Source of the DNA: Adineta steineri
Lineage: Eukaryota; Rotifera; Eurotatoria; Adinetida; Adinetidae
Length of the DNA: 64,000 nt
Reading direction: 5' to 3'
Assembly (NCBI GenBank): GCA_905250115.1
Contig: CAJNOI010000034.1
Span: 146,800 to 210,799, forward strand
A program made the position numbers and the translations under genes. This document shows positions 24,801-34,248 of the stretch, piece by piece; position 1 is the stretch's first letter; every line of letters starts with the position of its first letter. A model generated the notes under the pieces. It did not search any database, had not been told where the DNA came from, and was given only the letters and a program-made list of their open reading frames with translations.

Positions 24801-27800
24801 ATTGGAATGTTTATTTCAACATTACCATATCGTATTCAAGTTGATTCTGACTGGTCATTTGATGAACTTGTCGAACATGTGCGAGAAAAATGTGTATCAA
24901 TTCTTGAACATTCTCATTATCCACTACAGCATATTCTTACAGACTCTCAACTGAAACAGTCAAACGTTCCATTTCTTGAAACAGCGCTCAATTTCATCAC
25001 TCTCTCCGAAAAGAGCCAATGGTTTATTGACACTGCAACGTTGGAACAATTACCAATGGAGCAATCTTATGGTGCTGCTAAATTTGATTTTGCGTTGACT
25101 AGTCTTTATAATCCAACATCAGATGATAGTAAACTATCATTTTGTCTAACCTGCTCGCGTGATCTATTTGATGAGACAACAGCTATAATCATAGCTCAAC
25201 GATTAAAACATCTTGTCAATCTACTTTTTTCATCGAAATCAATTTCCGATGAAATTAATCCAGGTCTTACATCAATATCAAAACTTAACTTGATTTTACC
25301 GGCAGAAGCTCGAGAAATTGAAGATGTCATCTTTTGTCGACAACAGAATATTGTCAATGACGGTAAGTTTGTATAATTCTTTTCTCCTATATTTTTGTTT
25401 ATAAAGAAACAGATAATCCATGATGAATAATCTGTAAAAATCTTGAGAACGTGGGTGTGGGTGTAAAAGAAGTAGAGACTCACCTACACCCTCGATATAT
25501 ATGATAAACAGAAATACAAGAGAAAGAATAGAAAAAGAGACGACTTAATCGATAGATAAATAAAGATGTCATATCATCGTAGACAATTTTTTTTAATTAT
25601 TTAAGTGAACCTTTATGAATCAGATAAATAACTTTGATTTACTAATTGATAAAGGAAATTTAGATAGAACTCACAAGAGTATTCACTAAGTCAATCGGCT
25701 GAATTATTTGCACTAGAATAATATTAATACTTTTTGTTAGAATTTTACAAGTTTGCCGGACTTTTTTAATGTCAGTAACTGATGAAAGAAACAATGGTTC
25801 GGCATGCACACTGGATTTCTATTAGCATGATGCAAATGCTAATAGCATCCATGAAAAAACAATACTGTTCTCTTTCTAAAACATGAATTCTCAAAAGTGA
25901 ACTACACTTCTTTTCTTAAAACAGTCGTCAGTCTCTCCATTATGCTAACGTCCGTTTAATAAGAGTGCTGAATTATTGTTTTACTAATACAAACCAGCAT
26001 AAAACTGTTACATAATATTATGGATGCGCATAGAAAGTTTCAGAACAAAATCATCTCATCGGATCCCGTTGAGACTCGCAATATCCACCGATTTTTATAG
26101 CAAAATTCGATTGGATTCCGATATTAGACCTTTCGTCTTAGGAAATATCAAAATACTTTTTTTAGTGCTAGTCTAAAATATTAAAGCATTCTTACCCTTC
26201 ATACTAAGACAATACTACTAATACAATTTATTTCAGTTAAAAAAACGATTAGACAAAAAGTGACTAAAATATTGATATCAAGCATCATTTGACTATCTAG
26301 CTTTTACATTATAATTAATTAAGCTCTCATTATTCTAGCACCAGCATCATTTGCACAAGCTCGTATTTGGCTTGATGANNNNNNNNNNNNNNNNNNNNNN
26401 NNNNNNNNNNNNNNNNNNNNNNNNNNNNNNNNNNNNNNNNNNNNNNNNNNNNNNNNNNNNNNNNNNNNNNNNNNNNNNCATGCTATTTGATAGGTTCAAG
26501 TTCGACATAAGAACTTTATTAATTCAACACTAGCTTTGATTCGGATGAATACACTACATGAAAATGACATTGTAATTCAAATAGCTAGCTCAACGTTTGA
26601 CGCGCATGTACAGGAAACTGTAGGATCTCTGATCTGTGGAGCAACAATAGTCATGCTACATCCACAAGGTAATATGGATTTTCAATATATCAATCATGTT
26701 TTACATGACAAACAAGTGACGTATTTGATCGCGGTTCCGACTTATCTCAATCATTTATGTGACTTTCTCAAACAAAATAGACTTCCTCCATGGATACTAA
26801 TGAGAAATATTTGCTGCGTCGGTAAGTTGACTAAGAGCATGCGAAATAAAATGAATATTGATTAATTTATCAACGTAGGTGAATCTGTATCATCAGTTTT
26901 CAGCCAGGGACTGATGCAGTTTGCTGCACAATCCTGTCACATTTGGAATTCGTACGGTCCTGCGGAAGCCACACTTGGAACTACATGTCACCTAATTGAT
27001 GTAGTCTCTCACATGTATGATCTTCCAATTGGCAAACCACTGCCTCGTTACATATGCTTACCTCTAAACAGCTTTTTGCAATCTGTTGTGATTCAGGAAG
27101 AAGGAGAACTGTTAGTGGGAGGCGTGGGTGTGTTTGCTGGTTATCTTGATCGTAATGACTTAACTGCAAAAGCTGTTCTTGAAGTAGATGGTGAATTGTT
27201 TTATCGAACAGGTGATCTTGTTACAATCGATAACAATGGTCTTCTTCATTATCAAGGAAGAAAAGATCATCAAATCAAATTACATGGGCAAAGAATTGAA
27301 CTTGGTGAAATCGAACGATGTCTCCTCAACATCACATCCACCTCTGCTTGTGTTGTTATGAAATGGAATGATGATTATTTAGTTGCTTATGTTCAAAGTT
27401 GTAATGTTAATGAACAGGAATTGCGTGAACATTGTCAATCTCATCTTCCACCACATATGATTCCATCTCTCTTTATCATACTTGATAAATTACCTTTGAA
27501 TCAAAATGGAAAAGTAGACAGAAAACAACTTCCTTCACCCGACTTTTCATTATCGACTTTATTATCATCCGATAAGTCTGATACTCCTCTTAATCAGTTC
27601 GAAGAACGTATACACACTATTTGGTGTGAAGTTCTTCATTGTAATGAAAATTACATTTCTAGAACTACCAGTTTTTTTAGTGTTGGTGGTCATTCACTTT
27701 TATTTATTGAACTTTATCATCATTATCAATCAGCATTTAACTTTGATACTCATTCACTCTCAATTGGTCCCTTTCTTCAGCAACCAACTATTCGACAACA

Positions 27801-28734
27801 TGCACAACTACTTCTGACACTTCCATCCAATGATACACAGACAACACGATGGCACACACTACATATCAATCAAGGTAAAACATTTTTAAATTAAGAAACA
27901 TCCATCGAATATATAAACCCACTGATTTCTCTTACAGACATTACTTCTTTTACTCAGGAGGGCATCATTCTCGATGAACAAGTTCAAATTTTACATGAAA
28001 TTACTACCTATTCGAATTTTTTCGAGCATCCGTTTGTTGTGATCAATGAAAGTTGTGATAATGTTTTGTTCATTTTGCCGCCTGGTAACGGTGGCGCCGA
28101 AAGCTACTTCAATAACATTGTGCCTTATTTATCCCAATATAAACTGGTAATATTCAACAACTACTATCTTGATCTTCAAGCAAAAAATATGGGAAAAAGC
28201 TTCTCGTTTGAGGCATTGGCTCCTGTATACATAAAGTATATAAAAGAAATCCAACATGATGGTCCATATAACTTTCTAGGCTGGAGTTTTGGCGGTGTTT
28301 TATCGTTTGAACTTTCTCGCCAATTGATTAATGCTGGTGAGAAAGTTGGTAATATTTTTATGATCGACTCATTCTTTAATGCACGCAAGGCTTCTTTTGA
28401 AATTGGCAAACTAGATAAAGTAGACATCGTCGATACAATAAATTATTCTTATTTACCGGTGATCGACAATGAACCATTTGGATTAAATATAACCAACAGA
28501 AATACAAACATTCTATTGTTTAAAGCTAACAAGGTGGATGACAACTTGACATTGGATAATCAGTTAGAACTATTTTCATACTACACCAATACATCATTTA
28601 ATAATCTTGACACACTAGTGAATCATGAATATATCCAGTTATTTCAAATGTATGACGATGGCCATTTCTCTTGGGTATTTAATGAAAAGCAAATTCTCAA
28701 CATGTGCAATTATGTAGCAAGTGTATTAAAATAA
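21867..28734 (+). CDS. Non-ribosomal peptide synthetase, A-T-C-C(start)-[gap]-A-T-TE, spliced
   Basis: NRPSs build peptides from thioester-bound acids. The exons are 21867-22704, 22770-23021, 23082-23849, 23908-25362, 26339 to the gap at 26379, about 26534-26821, 26879-27874 and 27938-28734; all join in phase. A1 has CTSGTTGRHKAV, QYGMTE, TGDLAR and NGKIDRK. T1 is FFSIGGHSLL. C1 has HHVAIDQ and ends with LILPAEAREIE. After a 976-bp intron a second C start (ASFAQARIWLDE) runs into the gap. A2 resumes at its middle (STFDAHVQE, YGPAEA, YRTGDLV, NGKVDRK), then T2 FFSVGGHSLL. About 35 residues of C-like start follow, then a thioesterase with GWSFGG and DDGHFSW. There is no C domain before A1, so A1 is the loading module. 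A1 lacks the usual Asp that holds the amino group. AATAAA lies at 28746. The product is unknown. Confidence 0.88.
25449..25495. repeat. Dispersed G-rich/C-rich hairpin, copy in NRPS intron
   Basis: The left arm CGTGGGTGTGGGTGTA and the right arm ACTCACCTACACCCTCG are inverses around a 14-bp loop. The left arm holds about two TGTGGG units. It lies in the 976-bp intron 25363-26338. Confidence 0.7.
25819..25845. repeat. Perfect 10-bp inverted repeat in NRPS intron
   Basis: CTATTAGCAT and ATGCTAATAG flank a 7-bp loop. The loop and arm together spell ATGCAAAT (25830-25837), the POU octamer. The perfection of the stem suggests a recent or constrained hairpin; its role is unknown. Confidence 0.5.
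26379..26478. other. Assembly gap of exactly 100 N
   Basis: A run of 100 N is the usual placeholder for a gap of unknown size. It falls between the first residues of a condensation domain and the middle of an adenylation domain. About 2 kb of coding sequence (the rest of C2 and the N-terminal part of A2) may therefore be missing. Confidence 0.95.
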
Positions 28735-28751
28735 ATAACAAAGAGAATAAA

Positions 28752-29340
28752 TACGATAAACTAGTAATCAATTAACCTACAAAAAAAGAAAGAAAATTTT
28801 CAATTTATTTTAGTTTTATTTACTGTTAAATGTATTATTTTAAAATCATGAATATATACGTTTCTTGAACAGACAATAATCATTTTAGTTTGATTCTCCT
28901 AAATTATCTTATTTTTTGTTAGTTATTTTTGATTCTCATTCAAAATCTAATAAATATTGGTATTATCACTCCTGAAACATCATAAACAAGATTAAATAGA
29001 AATAAATGAAATACGTGCACTGTATCACTTAATATTAAAGAACTACTATTCATTCTGATTTTAACGTGTTCATAGTATCATTATCTTTCTGATTACTATT
29101 AAATTTTAATTAAAAAAAGACATATATTTTTGCACCGTATTTTATTGAGAATGCTCAGTACTTTTTCCATCTCATGTTCAGTATGTTTTGCTCAGTGAAA
29201 TATTATTTTGTGCGTAGTATATAATTCGAATTGCACAGTAAACAATTCTAGAAAACTCAGTATTCAATTATTTTTTGCTAAACCAGTAATTTTTTCTTGT
29301 TCAGTATATCATCATTTATTTCAGTAAAATAGTATATTGG
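28752..29340. other. Intergenic region after the NRPS
   Basis: AT-rich with no gene. Between about 29150 and 29340 the words CTCAGTA, TTCAGTA and CCAGTA recur every 20-40 bp, which could be a very degenerate tandem array. Confidence 0.35.
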
Positions 29341-29560
29341 TAAGTAATACATAGGATAGTCCGCCAGGGCTTGCAATCCGCACGGACGAAACCAAATATG
29401 CAATGACTCAGCCGAGTGAATCCAACTGGCGTCCACGAACAAACGGCTGAAGTGCTTCCATCAATGTTATCTTTAACTTTGTTATCTTCAATTCTGATTG
29501 TTATCCTTAACTTTGATTGAGTAAAAAGCTATTGATTGATTGATTGATAAGTAATACATA
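29341..29560 (+). mobile_element. SINE-like retroposon with 13-bp target duplication
   Basis: TAAGTAATACATA occurs at 29341-29353 and again at 29548-29560, flanking a 194-bp insert. The insert has a GC-rich head (about 29354-29460), an AT-rich body and a 3' tail of ATTGATTGATTGATTGA. Exact 13-bp flanking repeats with a short tandem 3' tail are the mark of LINE-driven retroposition. The head can form interleaved stems: CGCCAG (29362-29367) with CTGGCG (29426-29431), and CAGCCG (29409-29414) with CGGCTG (29444-29449). A weak B-box-like GAGTGAATCC lies at 29414-29423, but a tRNA origin is not clear. There is no coding capacity. Confidence 0.8.
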
Positions 29561-30124
29561 ATCTTTGAATCAGTAGTGCTTTCTTGGTATTTGGTGGCCA
29601 ACCATGACGTCATTTTTCACCAATTGTAATACCCTTAGCAGCAGATGATGGCTTACAGTAGTTTAACTTGATTTCAACGCCCACAGCATGTTTACACATA
29701 AGCTCAGTTGTCTGATATAAAGAATATTTATCCGAATGCTCTAGTTATCTTTTGTACATGTATAAAAATACAAACTACAATGAAGATGAATTATTTCATA
29801 AATATTCATTCGTCGCTTCAATGAATAAAATCTGACTAAACATCTTGAAATATTAATGTTTTCAAGATTAAGAAAGTTCAAATGATTCTATGTGCATTTG
29901 ATTAATACTGATAAGATCATAATACACTATGCTAGAAAAAGAATATGAATAGATTTCATATCTTGAAATTCAAATAAAACAACTTTTGATAGCAGCTTTG
30001 ATAAAACTTATTACTATATCACAAATAAAGAATGGATAACAGTTGATATAAAAAGAAAAATCGAAAATTCTATGACTTTTCCGATATACAAGCCATGAAT
30101 GAAATATTTTATTTTATTTTCTAG
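29561..30124. other. Intergenic region before the methyltransferase relic
   Basis: No gene is visible. An AG acceptor at 30123-30124 opens the methyltransferase frame, but I find no upstream exon that would supply its N-terminus. Confidence 0.4.
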
Positions 30125-30763
30125 GTTCTTGCAAATGTGACATTAACAGATAAGGATGTCCTTGAAATTAATTGTGGTAGAGGTGCTGGCGCTGCATGAT
30201 GTGTTCATACTAATGCATCTCACTCTTATATTGGAATAGATCCTTCTCAAGATGTCATTAACTTATGTCAACGACTTTATTCGACAGTTCCTCGACTTTC
30301 TTTCGTAGTAGCTGATGCAACAAAACATTTACTATTTGAAAATGAGTCAACTGATACTATTCTTTGTATTCAAGCAACACATACTTTTGGCGAACCAATA
30401 GCAATCACGCAGATTGCCAATGAAGTCGTTCGTATACTTCGTCCAAATGGATACCTTCTATGGTGTGATTTTTGTTACATAAATGGATCAGGTACATCAG
30501 TTTATGACCTGATAGCAAGTGATGAATTAATTATTGAAGAAAAGATTAATGTTACAAAGAATGTTCTTCATGCACTTGACATTCAAAATCTATCTCGTAC
30601 TGATTTCATTCAACGTTATATTCAATCTGAAGAACAAGAATATTTTCGTCGGTTTGCTGGATTACCTGGTACTCAAATTTATGAAGACATGAGACAAGGA
30701 CGTTCACAATATTGGCGAGTTGTATTTCGAAAGAAAACAAAAACAGATATATCTGTCATCTGA
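30125..30763 (+). pseudogene. SAM-dependent class I methyltransferase, N-terminus missing, one stop
   Basis: A 213-codon frame begins at a TTTCTAG acceptor and ends at TGA 30761-30763. It has the SAM-binding loop VLEINCGRGAGAA, the acidic residue at the end of strand 2 (YIGIDPSQ), the ADATKHLLF segment and the LRPNGYLLWCDF block, as in small-molecule methyltransferases of the phthiotriol/sterol type. One TGA interrupts it at 30197-30199, where Trp (TGG) would fit; the rest is clean. The usual N-terminal 50-80 residues are not found upstream. It lies 1.4 kb after the NRPS in the same direction, as a tailoring enzyme might. It may be a young pseudogene, or the stop could be a sequencing or assembly error. 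Confidence 0.75.
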
Positions 30764-30965
30764 AATCAAATTTTAACTGAACAATATAAACACTTTCTTT
30801 TCTCAACTAACTATACTTTTTATTTTTATCCTTATATACGTACTAATGTCGTATTATTCTACTTCATACTAACATCTCATTTTTATTTCTTAACTAATAA
30901 ATTATCTTTATAATCATGAATCTCTATTTATTTCATCATATTGAATACGATGAAGTTTTAAGAAA

Positions 30966-31033
30966 GAGTGGGTATGGTTGGATATGGACGGGTATGAATG
31001 TCTATTCTCGTCTTGTATCCACACCTACACTCT
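30966..31033. repeat. Dispersed G-rich/C-rich hairpin, copy at 31.0 kb
   Basis: The left arm AGAGTGGGTATGGTTGGATA faces the right arm GTATCCACACCTACACTCTG. It lies about 200 bp after the methyltransferase stop. Confidence 0.6.
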
Positions 31034-31660
31034 GAATATAAAAAGAAGTTTTCCTATGATTGACTAGTTATTCACTGTTTCAGAAATTACTGCTCAAAAG
31101 CTTTTTGAAGATGGTATCACGTATTCAATACTGAAAAATCTGTTTTCTCCCAATTGTAAAGATTCTTATTGTACGACATTCTATTTGTCTTAATCTTTGT
31201 ACAATAAAATAATGAAAATACTTTTATCATATGTAAATATCTATGTATTTATTGAATTATCTTGAGCAAATGTTCGAGCTATAAGTAACTGAAAGAGTAT
31301 TGCGGCTTGTTTACGTAAAGCGGAACTTCACCGAACAAGTTTTGAGAAAATTGTTTTTCGATTTGAGCAGATTTGAACAAGCTACTAGAGGCAATTTTTA
31401 ACGCTGGTTATGAATCTGATATTTATTTTGTAACAGTTCAGCTTTTCTCATTAAAAAATTGAGTTTTAACCTTAAAAAAAATCGCTTTTCGAATTTTCCA
31501 ACCAAGAAAGTTTTCCAAAAATGTTGAGAGACGTACCATCCAATGCAGAATTTCATTTTATACAAAATCGCTTATTTAGTTTTGGCAACTAGGAACAACT
31601 TTTAGCCACTTATACAATTTCAACTTGCCGTTCAGTTTTCTCGGTGGTAATGAAGAAAAA
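31034..31660. other. Intergenic, with a compositionally distinct segment
   Basis: The stretch 31260-31640 is less AT-rich than its flanks and contains words such as GCGGCTTGTTTACG and GAGAGACGTACC. No ORF or terminal repeat is seen. It may be a decayed mobile element. Confidence 0.3.
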
Positions 31661-31711
31661 AGGTCAGGTGTGGATATTCACTTCGTTATCAATCATACCT
31701 ACACCCTCGAT
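31661..31711. repeat. Dispersed G-rich/C-rich hairpin, copy at 31.7 kb
   Basis: AGGTCAGGTGTGGATATTCA faces AATCATACCTACACCCTCGA, an imperfect inverse, around a short loop. The next 780 bp up to 32492 hold no visible gene. Confidence 0.55.
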
Positions 31712-32492
31712 ACAGTCAGTATAACGAAATCGTTTATTTCTATATTAGAATAAAAACAAATTATATTTTTATTTTTAATAAATAGTTCGATGCGAACATA
31801 TAGATGAATTTAATTAATTCAACTACACACACACACTCAACATTAACAATGTACATTAATTGGCTTTATTACCTTATATTTATATTCTCAAATTGATTTG
31901 TCAACTTTAATAAAATTATAGAATATTTCAAATATCTTTGACATAGATTCCTTTTATAAAATAAAATATTTAAACTTTATGCTTTATTATTTATCAATTA
32001 TAATGCATTTTGAAAAATAGAGAAAGAAAGAAAGTAAATGTTCATTTTCTTTTTTTTGGAAATATATTCAATTGATTATAAAGAGGATTGAAAATATTTA
32101 ATAAAATAATCATATTCTCCTTTCCATTTATTAGATAGATTAAAATGACTAAATAATAAAAAATATTTTAGATTTCAAGTGAAATTTTTTTTTAAAACCC
32201 TTATCAAATTCATCAGAAACAACAAATGTAGCGTATATTTTATATTCAATAATATTTTTCTAATAGAAACTCTTATTTAAACTCTTGCATTACCTATTTT
32301 ATTAATTCACCGTAAAACAATATTATCATCGAATATAACAAGTTACGATACAAATATTACTGATAATTTATTCTTTGCTTTTTCTTTAAATTTTAATAAG
32401 ACCTTTCAAATAAATAAATAATTATTTCTATTGATTTTAAAACTGATATTAAATATTTTTGAATAGTTATTTTCTTAAGAACACGTTTAACA

Positions 32493-32546
32493 AGAGGGTA
32501 TGGATGTGGATGTTATCTATTCATACCGGCATGCCACATCCTCTAA
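32493..32546. repeat. Dispersed G-rich/C-rich hairpin, copy at 32.5 kb
   Basis: AGAGGGTATGGATGTGGATG faces a right arm containing CATACC and GCCACATCCTCT. It sits about 150 bp beyond the 3' end of the small minus-strand gene. Confidence 0.6.
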
Positions 32547-32695
32547 ATAGTTAACGAACTTTCAAAACCTTCAGTTTCAGATCAAATAAGTTATGTTCGA
32601 CTAGCATTATTTATTTTAAATATTATATTACAGAAAAATGAGTAAACAGTTATATTGTTTTTATCTTAAAAGATGTACAAATGATGATGAACATA

Positions 32696-32920
32696 TTACC
32701 AATATCCACCACCATATCCATATGAATTTCCATATCCACCACCAAATCCTCCGCCATATGGATCACCACCGAAACCACCACCACCAAAATAATTTCCAAG
32801 TTCATAGCCGGCGAAAGCACCTAGTCCTGCATCAATAAGTGGACTACCAAAGCCAGTATGACGTCCAATTTCATAACCAGCAAGACCGCCTAATCCTGCA
32901 TCAAGAAATGGATGAGACAT
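32696..32920 (-). CDS. Small Gly-rich protein with an internal duplication (74 aa)
   Basis: This single-exon ORF begins with MSHPFLDAGLGGLAGYEIG and contains a near-copy, SPLIDAGLGAFAGYELG. It ends in a Gly/Tyr-rich tail (GGGYGNSYGYGGGYW). The repeated block has GxxxG-type spacing (DAGLGG, AGYE). There is no classical signal peptide. A TATA-like box lies about 70 bp upstream at the expected distance and CRE-like motifs lie further upstream, so it is probably a real, regulated gene. The function is unknown. Gly/Tyr-rich tails occur in structural, RNA-associated and stress proteins, but the sequence does not decide between these. Confidence 0.65.
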   Translation of the reverse strand: MSHPFLDAGLGGLAGYEIGRHTGFGSPLIDAGLGAFAGYELGNYFGGGGFGGDPYGGGFGGGYGNSYGYGGGYW

Positions 32921-32991
32921 TGTGTATTGATATTTGTTTAATAATCGTCGAATGAAATAAGAATATTATTATCGAGAAGGTTTAATCGTCG

Positions 32992-32999
32992 TATTTATA
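32992..32999 (-). promoter_or_regulatory. TATA box of the Gly-rich gene
   Basis: TATAAATA on the minus strand lies 72 bp before the ATG, leaving room for a transcription start about 30 bp downstream and a short 5' UTR. Confidence 0.5.
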
Positions 33000-33023
33000 T
33001 GCTTGTTGTACATATAAGAGGTG

Positions 33024-33197
33024 CGTCATTAGATTATTCATGAAGAGGCGTATAAACACGAGCTATTATACAACGCCCATCGACTCATCCGCTCTCCTTG
33101 AATTATTATACATGTATTCATTTGTTTTCTCTTTGACGTCAAAGCATGACGTACGAACATTTACGTAAAAGAAATATTATATATAGCTTATACGTCA
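33024..33197 (-). promoter_or_regulatory. Cluster of CRE/ATF-like sites upstream of the Gly-rich gene
   Basis: A full palindromic TGACGTCA lies at 33134-33141, TGACGT at 33147-33152, ACGTCA at 33192-33197 and GCGTCA near 33023-33028. Four sites in about 170 bp of AT-rich DNA, just upstream of a gene with a TATA box, suggest CREB/ATF/bZIP control. Confidence 0.45.
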
Positions 33198-33561
33198 TAT
33201 CAAAGGTTTCTACAGTACACCATCGATTCATTTTATTTTTAGTACGTAATTCTGAACAAAACACACTTCTAGCTTCAAAAAGGATAGATCTATGCAGCGA
33301 CTACAAAAAACATACGTGAAAAATCTTTAAAGCCTTTTCTCCACTAAAAAGAAGTAAATTTTCATAATTGAGATAAAAGCGTTTGTATCAAACTCCCATT
33401 TTATGCCTAAAAATTTTGATGATTTCAGTAGTTAGTTGCGTGAAAAATAAAAATGATTAAACAAATCTTCATATATTGGTTGATCACTAGGTGTTGTGTT
33501 TCTTTTATTTGTTTTGCTATTATTTATTTTCGTTTTAAACAGTGTGACTGTAGGCAAAAAG

Positions 33562-33628
33562 AAGGGTGTGAAGTGTAGATGAGATTGATGTATAAATGTG
33601 CTACCCTCATCGTTGTACCCACACTCTC
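33562..33628. repeat. Dispersed G-rich/C-rich hairpin, copy at 33.6 kb
   Basis: GAAGGGTGTGAAGTGTAGAT faces a right arm containing CTACCCTCATCG and GTACCCACACTCTC, an imperfect inverse. Confidence 0.55.
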
Positions 33629-33972
33629 AAACTATGGAGCCTCTTTCTATGCTTTATTAGAGTAAATGAGAGAACTAGGATAATTTCAACATTTCTGTGA
33701 ATTACTCAATAGCGTTTATATCAAGTTCAAGCAAATATATTGAAATAAAAAACAAAGAATTCAAATGAAATTAATTATATGTTGTCAGTCACGATTTGAT
33801 TTCTTATTTCGAAATCGATTCATATAAACATCATACAAAAACATATTGTTTGTTGACGAAATCGTTCTCATATACAGATATATGTGGAAAATAAACTCTA
33901 AAACAAATTCTATAAAATGTTCTTATATCTTCTAAATGAACATAATTTATCCCATTCGTCAAAATATTGATA

Positions 33973-34086
33973 GTTGTTCATAGGCATCCGTTATCTTTTG
34001 TAATAATATTTGATCATTTGACGTTAATGATGAATATGTTTTATGAGAATATTTTAGAAGATTTACTAAGTAAATCAGAATAGATA
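33973..34086 (-). pseudogene. Duplicated fragment of the nuclear receptor gene
   Basis: These 114 bp match 44485-44599, the start of the ligand-binding-domain exon and its acceptor in the minus-strand nuclear receptor gene, with roughly 85-90 percent identity by eye. Only this piece is present and nothing around it extends the frame. It is directly followed by copy 2 of the 149-bp repeat. Confidence 0.75.
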
Positions 34087-34099
34087 AATTTAAATATTT

Positions 34100-34248
34100 A
34101 GGAGAAGATGAATTTAAACTTTATATGTGTTCCTACAAATTATTTAGTTTGTACTAAATTAGAGACATTATTAATAAATTTCATGAACTAATATGTAATT
34201 TATTTTTGGAAATAATAAGTATTGATAATATTCTTCTAATATAATTAT
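34100..34248. repeat. 149-bp dispersed repeat, copy 2
   Basis: A direct-orientation match to 2849-2997, 13 bp after the nuclear receptor fragment. The two pieces together look like one duplicated or transposed block. Confidence 0.7.

Noticed and set aside
25779-25795. CTGATGA followed by GAAAC, hammerhead-like core
   Set aside because: No stem II between the two core words and no pairing arms I can find; a chance match.
21867-28734. Bacterial contamination as the source of the NRPS
   Set aside because: The gene has several in-phase spliceosomal-type introns and AT-rich codons like its neighbours, so it is resident in a eukaryotic genome.
29414-29423. tRNA B-box-like word in the SINE head
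   Set aside because: It matches the consensus at too few positions and there is no convincing A box at the right distance; a tRNA gene is not called.
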